Source of the DNA: an uncultured Mediterranea sp.
GTDB taxonomy: Bacteria > Bacteroidota > Bacteroidia > Bacteroidales > Bacteroidaceae
NCBI GenBank assembly: GCA_945831575.1
Contig: CAMACX010000029.1
Span: 1 to 35,959 of the forward strand
Reading direction: 5' to 3'
DNA length: 35,959 nucleotides
This document shows positions 6,266 to 13,746 of this stretch, one piece after another. Position 1 is the first letter of the stretch; each line of letters opens with the position of its first letter. A program made the position numbers and the translations under genes. The notes beneath the pieces are model-generated. The model ran no database searches. It had not been told where the DNA came from and was given only the letters and a program-made list of their open reading frames with translations.

Positions 6266-7987
6266 TTAGCTGCAAAAATCCTCCCCTACACATTCCCCGA
6301 GCACAATCTGCTGGTCGCACGCCTGTATGACAGCCGCGTGGTGGGTGACAAAGAGCAGGGTCTTGCCCTGACAGTAGCTGCGCAGATTCGCCAGAAGACG
6401 CTGTTCCGTAGCGGCATCGAGGGCCGAAGAGGCCTCATCCAACAGCAGAATCCTACCCGGACGGAGCAAAGCACGGGCTATGGCAATACGCTGAGCCTGC
6501 CCCTCGCTCAGTCCGTTGCCCAATTCATTGATGTGCGTATCGAGACCATGCGGCAACTGGAGCACAAATTCAGCTTCTGCCACACGAAGCACCTCACACA
6601 GCCGCTCGTCAGAGGCCTCGGGACACCCCATGCGCAGGTTATCACGTACCGTACCACTGAACAGCGTATTTCCCTGAGGTACATAGACAAAATTACCTCG
6701 CGTCAAAGCTGACACCTCTACCGATTGACCCGCAGCCAATCCGGAAGACCCACTTTCCGCAGCCAAACCAGAAGGCCCGTAACCCTCAGCTGCTGTGAGC
6801 AGGACCTCTCCCTGCTGGGGACGCAGCAATGCGAGGAGCAACTTGAGCAAGGTGGTCTTGCCTCGTCCGGTGGTACCCACTACAGCGACCATGCTACCTG
6901 CCGCAATGCGGCAGGAGAAGTGCTGTAAGACGGGAGCATCCTTCGGACGGTAAGCGTAGGTCACATCACGCAGCACCACGTCGGGGGTCTCGGCAAAGCG
7001 AATGGCAGCACCTTGCTCCTCCTGACCCAGCGTCTCCAGTTCCATCAAGCGATCGACAGCGGTCAAGGCACCCACCACTGTGGGCAACAGACGGGAGAAC
7101 TCCAACACGGGACTCTGTACCTTGCCGACCAACTGGAGAAACGCGGTAAGCGTACCAAACGTGATGCTGCCCTGCGACAGGCGGTAAGCCCCCCAGAGGA
7201 AGGCAGTGAGGTAGCCACCCGAGAAGATAGCGGCCACCACGGCGCGGGCCAGCAGCGAGAAGCGCATACGGTCATCTACCTGCCGCACCAGGGTGCTCTG
7301 CAACGTGTCGAGTCGCTCCACATGATGCCCGCTCTGCTCCAGCGTCTGTACCACGAAACGGTGCTGGAGGCTCTCCTGAATGACCGACTGTATCTCGCTA
7401 TCGCTCCGCCGGATGCAATGCGTGAAGTGCTTCATGCGCTCCATATAGAGACGGGTAGCTGGGAGCATCAGCGGCAGCACTCCAGCCACTATCCAAGGCA
7501 AGAGAGGGTCGAGCCAACAGAAGAAGAGTAAGGAGGCCACCAGCTGCACCAAGGTGACCAGTCCTCCCGGAAGGGTGGTGGTAAGCAGCGTAGAGAGGAG
7601 GGCACAGTCTTGCTCGATGCGGTTCATCACATCGCCGCTGTGCATCTGCTCCACCTCGTGACCCTGCACACGCAGCAGTCTCTCGAAGAGGCGGTGACGG
7701 AGCGCATTGCCGTAAGTGACCTGCAGACGGGTGCTGAGCCAGCGATGCCACACGCTGCAAGCCAACTGAGCCAGCAACAGGCTACCCGTGACCACAGCAG
7801 GGACCACAAAGGAGCGCCCCGAAGCAGCCGCATCAATCACCTGCTTGGTGAAGTAGATAAAGAGCAGCGAGAGCATTACCCCCATCATGCCCGTCAGGCA
7901 GCAGAGTGCCATCTGCAGCCGCTGGCCCTGCGAAAGGAGCCAAAGGTATGCAATGAATCGGGGTATGGAAGTCCGGTTGTTCATCAT
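6266..7987 (-). CDS. ABC exporter, fused permease and ATPase
   Basis: This is a 573-residue half-transporter. An N-terminal type-1 exporter membrane domain (about residues 1-320, six hydrophobic segments) is followed by an ATPase. The ATPase has Walker A GTTGRGKTT (371-379), Q-loop VYVPQGNTLFSG, signature GLSEGQAQRIAIARAL, Walker B ILLLDEASSAL and H-loop FVTHH. No C39 peptidase domain is present, so any leader cleavage must be done by another protein. Between Walker A and the Q-loop sits an unusual insertion with two SGLAA repeats. It is the last gene of the fur-purA-kinase-peptidase-PqqD-nucleotidyltransferase series. By context it most likely exports a modified peptide; lipid or drug export cannot be excluded from sequence alone. 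Confidence 0.92.
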   Translation of the reverse strand: MMNNRTSIPRFIAYLWLLSQGQRLQMALCCLTGMMGVMLSLLFIYFTKQVIDAAASGRSFVVPAVVTGSLLLAQLACSVWHRWLSTRLQVTYGNALRHRLFERLLRVQGHEVEQMHSGDVMNRIEQDCALLSTLLTTTLPGGLVTLVQLVASLLFFCWLDPLLPWIVAGVLPLMLPATRLYMERMKHFTHCIRRSDSEIQSVIQESLQHRFVVQTLEQSGHHVERLDTLQSTLVRQVDDRMRFSLLARAVVAAIFSGGYLTAFLWGAYRLSQGSITFGTLTAFLQLVGKVQSPVLEFSRLLPTVVGALTAVDRLMELETLGQEEQGAAIRFAETPDVVLRDVTYAYRPKDAPVLQHFSCRIAAGSMVAVVGTTGRGKTTLLKLLLALLRPQQGEVLLTAAEGYGPSGLAAESGSSGLAAGQSVEVSALTRGNFVYVPQGNTLFSGTVRDNLRMGCPEASDERLCEVLRVAEAEFVLQLPHGLDTHINELGNGLSEGQAQRIAIARALLRPGRILLLDEASSALDAATEQRLLANLRSYCQGKTLLFVTHHAAVIQACDQQIVLGECVGEDFCS

Positions 7988-8029
7988 CGGGAGGGAGGTA
8001 TTTGGATATTCACAAATGTTGTATATGTA

Positions 8030-9205
8030 TCAAAATTGTTGTCTATGTATCAAACGGTCGTACTGGATAGCAAGGGTGCCCTGCACCAGCCTCAACGGGT
8101 ACCAGAAGGCTTCAGCCGGGGCAAACCTGTACAGCATGCGGCAACGGCGTAGCACACGGGTGAAGGTGTGCCACTTGCCACTCCAATACCCCTTGGGGCG
8201 TGGCGGAATGCGGCTATCCCACTGGCCAAAATTACCGGTAGCAAGAATCTCCCTCAGCAGAAGGTCGCCTAGCCCCTGCTCGTCAGCAGATGCCCAAGGG
8301 AGGCAAGCAAAAGGCAAGCCTAGCTGACGAACAAGCACATCACCAAAAATCTGAGCTGCACGGAGCAGTCCCAGGTGGCTGAAGCAAGCTTCAAGCCCCC
8401 CTCCATCTGGATACACGCCATCATGCGGTACCCCGGCACACTCCGCACCGGCACGCTGCTGATGTTGAGTATAGAGCAGACGAGCCCAGTCGCAAAGCTG
8501 ACGAAGACCAATGCCGCTATTGAGGAAATGGCCAAACGCGTGGTGGAAGATAAAGTAGGCTTCAAATGTGGCATCGGGCACCGGGAATCCCTGCCGGTGG
8601 CCGATGGCTTCGGGGTACCATTCCCCTACCCAATGTTGCAGCTGCCTGTTAGTCCAGGGGTTATTGAGCCTACCCACCAGACGATGTATCTCCAGGTGAA
8701 TGCCCTCCCAATCCAGACCGACATGCTTGTAGTTGGCTTCACCGTCCTGCTCCGCCCCTGCCGCTTCAAGGAGGCGGACAGTACGTTTGGCATCAGCTCT
8801 CCCCACAAAGAGGTCGATGTCTCCACACTGGCGGTGTAGCGGATGGGCATAGCACGCCGCCACACCCTGTCCCTTGAGCACTACAGGGTGGATGCCTTCC
8901 GCCTGGCAGAGCGCAATCACCCGCCTTGCCATCACGTTGAGCGCCTTGTTGGTCTGCTCTACCTGGGCCGTCTTGGCAGCCCACTGTAGGTAGAGCGGCC
9001 GTGGTGGACGACAAGTGACAGGCAGCTGACGCAATCCGTCAAAGCAGATGGCCACCATAGCCTGACTCAGCGCCATACGGTAGAGGGCCACCCACTCCTC
9101 CTCGGTGGCAGCAGCAAAAGGCGCTGGATCAAGTTGCGTCCCCTCAACGACATCAGCCCAAAGCCCGGCCCTACAGAGCGCAAAAAAGGCGTTCAAACGG
9201 TCCAT
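8030..9205 (-). CDS. Nucleotidyltransferase family protein (NTP_transf_5-like)
   Basis: This is a 391-residue protein. The central region reads GIHPVVLKGQGVAACY, then HPLHRQCGDIDLFVGR, then GIHLEIHRLVGRLNNPW. It matches the PF14907-type nucleotidyltransferase fold: a Lys-Gly loop, the metal-binding Asp pair in GDIDLF, and a third acidic residue in HLEIH. The C-terminal half is helical. Homologues occur in clusters for lasso peptides and other RiPPs, for instance the paeninodin type, where they are thought to add nucleotides or sugars to a phosphorylated peptide. Here it begins 2 nt after the PqqD-like gene stops, a tight pairing. Substrate is unknown. Confidence 0.85.
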   Translation of the reverse strand: MDRLNAFFALCRAGLWADVVEGTQLDPAPFAAATEEEWVALYRMALSQAMVAICFDGLRQLPVTCRPPRPLYLQWAAKTAQVEQTNKALNVMARRVIALCQAEGIHPVVLKGQGVAACYAHPLHRQCGDIDLFVGRADAKRTVRLLEAAGAEQDGEANYKHVGLDWEGIHLEIHRLVGRLNNPWTNRQLQHWVGEWYPEAIGHRQGFPVPDATFEAYFIFHHAFGHFLNSGIGLRQLCDWARLLYTQHQQRAGAECAGVPHDGVYPDGGGLEACFSHLGLLRAAQIFGDVLVRQLGLPFACLPWASADEQGLGDLLLREILATGNFGQWDSRIPPRPKGYWSGKWHTFTRVLRRCRMLYRFAPAEAFWYPLRLVQGTLAIQYDRLIHRQQF

Positions 9206-9207
9206 GT

Positions 9208-9474
9208 CTATTCGGCCACGCCGGCCTCAACAAGCATACGGACAAATCGCTCCACATCCTGCAAAGCCTGCTCCCGACTCACTTCATACGTCTCCGTGAG
9301 CAGAGAGGCCAAGCGGTCGGGGTCAAGTTCATCACGCCTCACGGACTTCCAGAGGAAAGCCGCCGTAGGATTCAGACTGAGCAGTTTGTCAAAATTGACG
9401 TTGGTAGTGCCGTCATGTATTACGATACATTCATCGCCCAATTCATGGAGCGTAAATCCTTCTTTTATCTTCAT
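9208..9474 (-). CDS. PqqD-like RiPP recognition domain protein
   Basis: This 88-residue protein starts MKIKEGFTLHELGDECIVI. It contains the PqqD-type winged-helix sequence FDKLLSLNPTAAFLWKSV, then LLTETYEVSREQALQDVERFVRMLVEAGV. The LNPTAAFLW segment is the usual hallmark. PqqD-like domains bind leader peptides and deliver them to modifying enzymes. It lies between the S24/S26 peptidase and the nucleotidyltransferase. No small gene encoding a leader plus core peptide is visible in the 88-nt gap upstream or elsewhere in the operon. Confidence 0.88.
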   Translation of the reverse strand: MKIKEGFTLHELGDECIVIHDGTTNVNFDKLLSLNPTAAFLWKSVRRDELDPDRLASLLTETYEVSREQALQDVERFVRMLVEAGVAE

Positions 9475-9562
9475 AATCCAAATTGTGTTGAGTGATATAA
9501 TTTAGGAATCAAGGTATCCCAGGGGTTAAAGGAAACAAATTCAGAGGGGATAAAAAAACAGT

Positions 9563-10012
9563 TCAAAGTCTGCGATAGGCAGCCAGCAGCCAGCGGCGAA
9601 GAGGCCTCAGCATCAGCCAGCAACGACTGTACCAACGCCAGAGACGCCCGGAGACGGGATAATGCGTAGTGCCACGGATGACCTCTACAACCTGCCCCAT
9701 CACCTGATCAACGGTAGTCAGTTCGGTGCCCAGCACATTACCATCACCTTGGAGCGTCAATCGGTCCCCCTCGCGATGGATGATACGGTGCAACACGATG
9801 CGGCCACTCCCCTGCTCCCGCGCCAAAACCACCACACCGGACTGCAAGCCAACAACCTCGGGAGAGGCCAGCGTGACCTGGTCACGTCCGTGGCGGAGGA
9901 AGGGGTTCATGCTCTGCCCCTTCACCCGGAGGGTCACAGTATGCCCTGAGGCAATCAGCCGGGCTACCTCAGGCAGCATCACTTCGTTGTCAATCAACCG
10001 CTTCTCCATCAT
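9563..10012 (-). CDS. S24/S26-family peptidase (signal peptidase-like, Ser/His type)
   Basis: This 149-residue protein has the catalytic serine block VKGQSMNPFLRHGRD (S34). A second block, GRIVLHRIIHREGDRLTLQGDGN, has His75 where bacterial signal peptidase I has its lysine, so the dyad resembles the archaeal/ER-type signal peptidases. The C-terminal ~30 residues are rich in Trp, Arg and Leu and may lie on the membrane. The gene overlaps the kinase gene by an ATGA junction (TGA at 10011-10009, ATG at 10012-10010), so translation is coupled. In this operon it is the only candidate for removing a leader peptide. Alternatively it processes another exported protein. Confidence 0.85.
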   Translation of the reverse strand: MMEKRLIDNEVMLPEVARLIASGHTVTLRVKGQSMNPFLRHGRDQVTLASPEVVGLQSGVVVLAREQGSGRIVLHRIIHREGDRLTLQGDGNVLGTELTTVDQVMGQVVEVIRGTTHYPVSGRLWRWYSRCWLMLRPLRRWLLAAYRRL

Positions 10013-11148
10013 CTCAAGTCTTCTCCATCATGTTGCTGTAAACCGACGCGCTCCATATACTCAGTGACATCCAATCCAAACGCACCTGCTGACATCAGGG
10101 CAGCTCCAGCATCGGGCAGACAACGCACCTCAATCACGGGCACGCACTGCACAAGCTGAAAGACGGATCCCATCACACCAGCGGCGACCTTCTGTTCCGG
10201 TCGCAGCATGGAGCACGAGGGCAACACATCACCAAATCCAGATACCGTCGTCGGGGCTGGCCTCCATACGTTTGCCGGAGCCTGTTCCAGACGTGCCACA
10301 CCCCCTAGCGGATAGGACTCCCTCTGATAACAGGGGGTCTTGCCACTCCATGGCGAGCCATAGGCTGTCACTCGTTGGGTCTTTTTATCCACCTCAACAA
10401 GCGGATTGTCATCATTGAGCAGGTGACAACCGGGGATATGCCGGAGCCAGAGACGGCTATGTGTGCTCTTACCCGTACCGCTCTTGCCGAGGAAGAGATA
10501 GGCCTTGCCTTGATGCACCACCGCAGAGGCATGCAGCAGCAATACCCCGCGAGGAGCCGCAGCAAAGGCATAGAGCATCATCAGGTAGTTGTTGACCACA
10601 AAGTGTATCTCCTCCCTGGACAGCCCCTCTGGAATCCCCAGATGGGCCGAGGTGAAGAAGTCGCGGCTCTTGAGGCCATAGGTGATGGTGGAGGGCTTGG
10701 GTGTAATGGTAATGAAGTGCTCGCCAGGGGCAAGAAAGGTCACGACGCACGAGGCCTGGTCCCAGTCAAACGCCAACCGTTTCACCCCATCCCCCTCTTG
10801 AGAAGGGGCCTCCGCAGCCCCTTTATTCTCCGCAACTCCTTTATTCTCCGCAGCGACATCACCCTCAGCAGCATCCCTCGCAACACGTAAAGCCTCCAAC
10901 TCACCATCCAAGGAATCCTGCTGATGGTCGATATGCAACTGCAGCAGCGGCTCCCCTTCGGCAGCCTCCTTCTCCTCAAAGGGAGCAAATGAAGGGGACA
11001 GCAAACGGGCGAGGTCATAGGAAGTGGCATCCGTCAAATCGACCCGGAAGGGGCCAATGGCATAGTGCATCGTATGCAGAGAGGCCACACTCCCCCCCTC
11101 TGCATGAATGTGCAAACGGGAGGGAAGTGTGGCCTGCATAGTGTACAT
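10009..11148 (-). CDS. HprK-like serine kinase
   Basis: This is a 379-residue protein. The C-terminal kinase part has LLLHASAVV, Walker A GKSGTGKST (221-229), the Asp pair in LLNDDNPLV, and GSPWSGKTP. This pattern belongs to the HPr kinase/PEP-carboxykinase-like fold. The N-terminal ~170 residues are not those of true HprK, so the protein is not expected to act on HPr. In paeninodin-type lasso clusters a related kinase phosphorylates the precursor peptide. A low-complexity linker near residue 100 repeats AENKG twice, encoded by an 18-bp tandem repeat (10820-10852). The gene starts 17 nt after purA and ends in a 4-bp overlap with the peptidase gene. Confidence 0.85.
   Translation of the reverse strand: MYTMQATLPSRLHIHAEGGSVASLHTMHYAIGPFRVDLTDATSYDLARLLSPSFAPFEEKEAAEGEPLLQLHIDHQQDSLDGELEALRVARDAAEGDVAAENKGVAENKGAAEAPSQEGDGVKRLAFDWDQASCVVTFLAPGEHFITITPKPSTITYGLKSRDFFTSAHLGIPEGLSREEIHFVVNNYLMMLYAFAAAPRGVLLLHASAVVHQGKAYLFLGKSGTGKSTHSRLWLRHIPGCHLLNDDNPLVEVDKKTQRVTAYGSPWSGKTPCYQRESYPLGGVARLEQAPANVWRPAPTTVSGFGDVLPSCSMLRPEQKVAAGVMGSVFQLVQCVPVIEVRCLPDAGAALMSAGAFGLDVTEYMERVGLQQHDGEDLR
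10820..10852. repeat. 18-bp-period tandem repeat inside the HprK-like gene
   Basis: CCTTTATTCTCCGCA occurs at 10820-10834 and 10838-10852, with a partial copy before it. It encodes the repeated AENKG of the linker between the N-terminal region and the kinase fold. The unit length keeps the frame. Confidence 0.85.
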
Positions 11149-11165
11149 AATTAAGCGGTAATCTT

Positions 11166-12434
11166 TTAATCAATGTAGCGCTCAATAGTCTGTGCACGGT
11201 CGGGACCGACAGAGACAATCTTGATGGGCACTCCGAGTTGCTCCTCCAGGAAGGAGAGGTAGGCATTAAACTCCTCGGGGAACTCGTCTTCGCTCTGCAT
11301 GGAGGTCATGTCGGTCTGCCAACCGGGGAGTTCTACATAGACAGGCTCAACACCCTCGTTGATGTCGAATGGGAAGTAGTCAATCTCCTCGCCGTTGACA
11401 CGGTAGGCCACACAGGCCTTGATGGTCTCAAAGGTGTCGAGCACGTCGCTCTTCATCATGATGAGCTTGGTCACACCATCCACCATGATGGCATACCTCA
11501 ACGCTACCAGGTCAATCCATCCGCAACGACGCTTGCGCCCCGTAACGGAACCAAACTCATGGCCCAGCGTGCAGATCTTGTCGCCCGTCTCGTCAAAGAG
11601 CTCCGTGGGGAAGGGACCTGCACCGACACGGGTACAGTAGGCCTTGAAGATGCCATAGACATCGCCTATCTTATTGGGAGCCACACCCAGACCAGTGCAT
11701 GCTCCGGCACAGATGGTGTTGGAGGAGGTGACGAAGGGATAGGAACCGAAGTCCACATCCAGCATCGTGCCCTGTGCACCCTCGCAGAGCACGCTCTTGC
11801 CGCTGCTCAGCAGGTTGTTGACCTCATGCTCACTGTCGGTGAGGTGAAACTTCTTGAGGTACTCGATGCCCTCAAACCATGCCTTCTCGGCCTCTGTCAG
11901 GTCGTAGCTGTAGTTGAGACTCTTGAGTGTCTGCTCATGACGGGCCTTGGCGGCGGCATACTTCTGCTCGAAGTCGTGCAGGATGTCTCCGACACGCAGA
12001 CCAGTACGGCTCACCTTATCGGTGTAGGTGGGACCGATACCCTTACCTGTAGTGCCCACCTTGGCATCACCCTTGGCTGCCTCATAGGCCGCATCGAGCA
12101 CACGGTGGGTAGGCATGATGAGATGAGCCTTCTTGGAGATGTGAAGCCGCTCCTGCAGCTGATGTCCCGAAGCCTCAAGTGCCTCAGACTCAGCCTTGAA
12201 GAGGGCCGGATCGAGTACGACACCATTGCCTATGATATTCACCTTATCCCCCTGGAAGATACCCGAGGGGATGGAACGCAGTACATACTTCTGCCCCTCA
12301 AACTCCAGCGTATGACCGGCATTAGGCCCACCCTGGAAACGGGCTACTACATCGTACTTCGGAGTAAGGACATCGACCACTTTGCCTTTGCCCTCATCGC
12401 CCCATTGTAATCCTAATAGAACATCTACTTTCAT
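11166..12434 (-). CDS. purA: Adenylosuccinate synthase
   Basis: This 422-residue enzyme joins IMP and aspartate using GTP in AMP synthesis. Family motifs are complete: LLGLQWGDEGKGKVVD at the N-terminus (catalytic Asp and P-loop), GGPNAGHT (catalytic His), GTTGKGIGPTY, LCEGAQGTMLDVDFG, TRVGAGPFPTEL and GRKRRCGWIDLVALRY. Length is usual for the family. It overlaps the fur stop by 4 bp and is followed after 17 nt by the HprK-like kinase gene, so it is probably the second gene of a seven-gene operon. Confidence 0.97.
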   Translation of the reverse strand: MKVDVLLGLQWGDEGKGKVVDVLTPKYDVVARFQGGPNAGHTLEFEGQKYVLRSIPSGIFQGDKVNIIGNGVVLDPALFKAESEALEASGHQLQERLHISKKAHLIMPTHRVLDAAYEAAKGDAKVGTTGKGIGPTYTDKVSRTGLRVGDILHDFEQKYAAAKARHEQTLKSLNYSYDLTEAEKAWFEGIEYLKKFHLTDSEHEVNNLLSSGKSVLCEGAQGTMLDVDFGSYPFVTSSNTICAGACTGLGVAPNKIGDVYGIFKAYCTRVGAGPFPTELFDETGDKICTLGHEFGSVTGRKRRCGWIDLVALRYAIMVDGVTKLIMMKSDVLDTFETIKACVAYRVNGEEIDYFPFDINEGVEPVYVELPGWQTDMTSMQSEDEFPEEFNAYLSFLEEQLGVPIKIVSVGPDRAQTIERYID

Positions 12435-12919
12435 TTTTCTTTCTTCTTTATATTGTCTTTAAGTTTTCGCTTATTGGCCCTGTTGCACTTGGCGCAGAGA
12501 CCGTAGAGATAGAGGGAGTAATGAGACAGCACAAACTGCTTCAGCTTGGACTGCTCAATCAACTCGCGCAAGGCATCGTCCTGCACCTCCTCGACCTTGC
12601 CACACTGGGTACATATCTTGTGGTGATGGGTATGGCTGAGGTAGCAGCGCTCGTACTGCGTGCTGCTGCCAAACTGATGTTTTACCACCAAATGGGCATC
12701 AAGCAGCAGTAGTATGGTGTTGTAGAGCGTGGCCCGGCTGACACGAAACTTCTTCTCATCGGCCATGCGAGTGTAGAGCGTCTCCATGTCGAAATGGGAA
12801 TCATAGGAGTAGATGGCATCGAGTATAGCATACCTTTCAGGCGTCTTGCGATGCCCGTGCAGTTGCAGATATTCGGTAAATATCTGCCGTACCGTCTCCC
12901 TGATGTTTTGACTATCCAT
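12431..12919 (-). CDS. Fur-family transcriptional regulator
   Basis: This is a 162-residue protein. The winged helix covers about residues 20-85 (RKTPERYAILDAIYS and VSRATLYNTILLLLDAHLV). The metal-binding part follows: HTHHHKICTQCGKVEEV and LYGLCAKCNRANKRK, with two CxxC pairs for a structural zinc. This is the Fur/PerR/Zur superfamily; the sequence alone does not say whether iron, peroxide or zinc is sensed. It is first in the operon with purA, which it overlaps by 4 bp, and has a good promoter at 12947-12975. Confidence 0.9.
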   Translation of the reverse strand: MDSQNIRETVRQIFTEYLQLHGHRKTPERYAILDAIYSYDSHFDMETLYTRMADEKKFRVSRATLYNTILLLLDAHLVVKHQFGSSTQYERCYLSHTHHHKICTQCGKVEEVQDDALRELIEQSKLKQFVLSHYSLYLYGLCAKCNRANKRKLKDNIKKKEK

Positions 12920-12946
12920 AATACATTATTCGCACTTCACAGCGTA

Positions 12947-12975
12947 CAAAGTTAATTGTTTTTTGTGGAATGCAA
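12947..12975 (-). promoter_or_regulatory. Predicted promoter of the fur-purA operon
   Basis: On the minus strand, TTG (12975-12973), an 18-nt spacer and TAACTTTG (12954-12947) match the -33/-7 consensus. The start would fall near 12940, about 20 nt before the fur ATG. Confidence 0.6.
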
Positions 12976-12989
12976 GAACGAAACGGCTT

Positions 12990-13688
12990 TTATTTCGAAA
13001 AAAAAGGGTCAACTTCGCTTGCTACGAGCTGATAAAGCAGTTGCTCGGCCTCGTTGGAGGAGTTTTTCAGGGATTCGACCCTTCTGCAGAGGGTGAATGC
13101 GTGCCCGTCACTGTGCTGCATGTAGCGCCGCAACAGGGCAGAGGCGGCACTCCGCACCACATAGGGACCGGAGAGGAAAGCAGTCATCGCCTGGTCCAGC
13201 AGTTCGTTTTCAGCCCGCTCGCTCAAGTCCCCCTTCCTCATGAGCAGACGGGCTGCCGTAAGCAATCCACAGGCTTGGGTCAGCGGCTCCTCGGAGGCCA
13301 TCCACTGCAGTGCTTTCTGCGGTGCATAGGGCAGATGCTGGAAGAGGTTCATACTGGCTATCTCGGCGATCTCCTGGGTCTGGATACGCTCTACCCAGAT
13401 GTCGGCAATCTCAGGCAGGAAGCTATCCACCGGTTGGAGCATCGTGGCCAGTATCTTGCACTCACGGATTTCTTCTTTCCAGAGGGCCTGCGCCAGGTGG
13501 TGCTCCTGTGGAAATGCAGCAGCAATCTGCTTGAGACGGGGCAGCTCTACACCGAAATTAATCTTGTAGAGCAGCCCCTTCTCGCGCATACTCTGCGAGG
13601 CAGCACCGTTCATTGAAAGCCTCAGCTGGGTCTTAATGGCTTTCAGCTGTTCGTGCAGCAAGTCAGAGGTTATGGTATTCATGTTCAA
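12990..13688 (-). CDS. DNA alkylation repair protein, AlkD-like HEAT-repeat family
   Basis: This 232-residue all-helical protein has the shape of AlkD-like glycosylases. An N-terminal helix is followed by SMREKGLLYKINFGVELPRLKQIAAAF, then LAQALWKEEIRECKILATML, then the short repeats VDSFLPEIADIWVERI and EPLTQACGLLTAARLL. The LWKEEIRECKILA segment resembles the conserved LW...E.....A block of PF08713. Such proteins excise alkylated bases using stacked HEAT-like repeats. It starts 37 nt after the dipeptidyl peptidase gene ends, so it is probably cotranscribed with it. Catalytic residues are not certain by eye, so the activity is inferred. Confidence 0.7.
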   Translation of the reverse strand: MNMNTITSDLLHEQLKAIKTQLRLSMNGAASQSMREKGLLYKINFGVELPRLKQIAAAFPQEHHLAQALWKEEIRECKILATMLQPVDSFLPEIADIWVERIQTQEIAEIASMNLFQHLPYAPQKALQWMASEEPLTQACGLLTAARLLMRKGDLSERAENELLDQAMTAFLSGPYVVRSAASALLRRYMQHSDGHAFTLCRRVESLKNSSNEAEQLLYQLVASEVDPFFSK

Positions 13689-13700
13689 AACAATCCATTG

Positions 13701-13746
13701 TTATTCGTTGACGTAAGGCAACTGTTTATTCGTTGACGTAAGGCAA
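13701..13746. repeat. 21-bp direct duplication of the 3' end of the dipeptidyl peptidase gene
   Basis: TTATTCGTTGACGTAAGGCA plus one A occurs at 13701-13721 and again at 13726-13746, period 25 bp. The copy at 13726 encodes the final LPYVNE and stop; the other repeats those codons just after the stop. Confidence 0.9.

Noticed and set aside
9475..9562. Search for a precursor peptide gene between the peptidase and PqqD-like genes
   Set aside because: The 88-nt gap has no start codon with a plausible peptide frame.
6266..11148. A complete lasso peptide cluster
   Set aside because: No transglutaminase-like B2 protease, no Asn-synthetase-like cyclase and no precursor gene are present; only the accessory-type genes are.
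11238..12410. Long plus-strand open frame (390 codons) opposite purA
   Set aside because: It is fully antisense to a complete, motif-perfect purA and shows no recognisable protein features.
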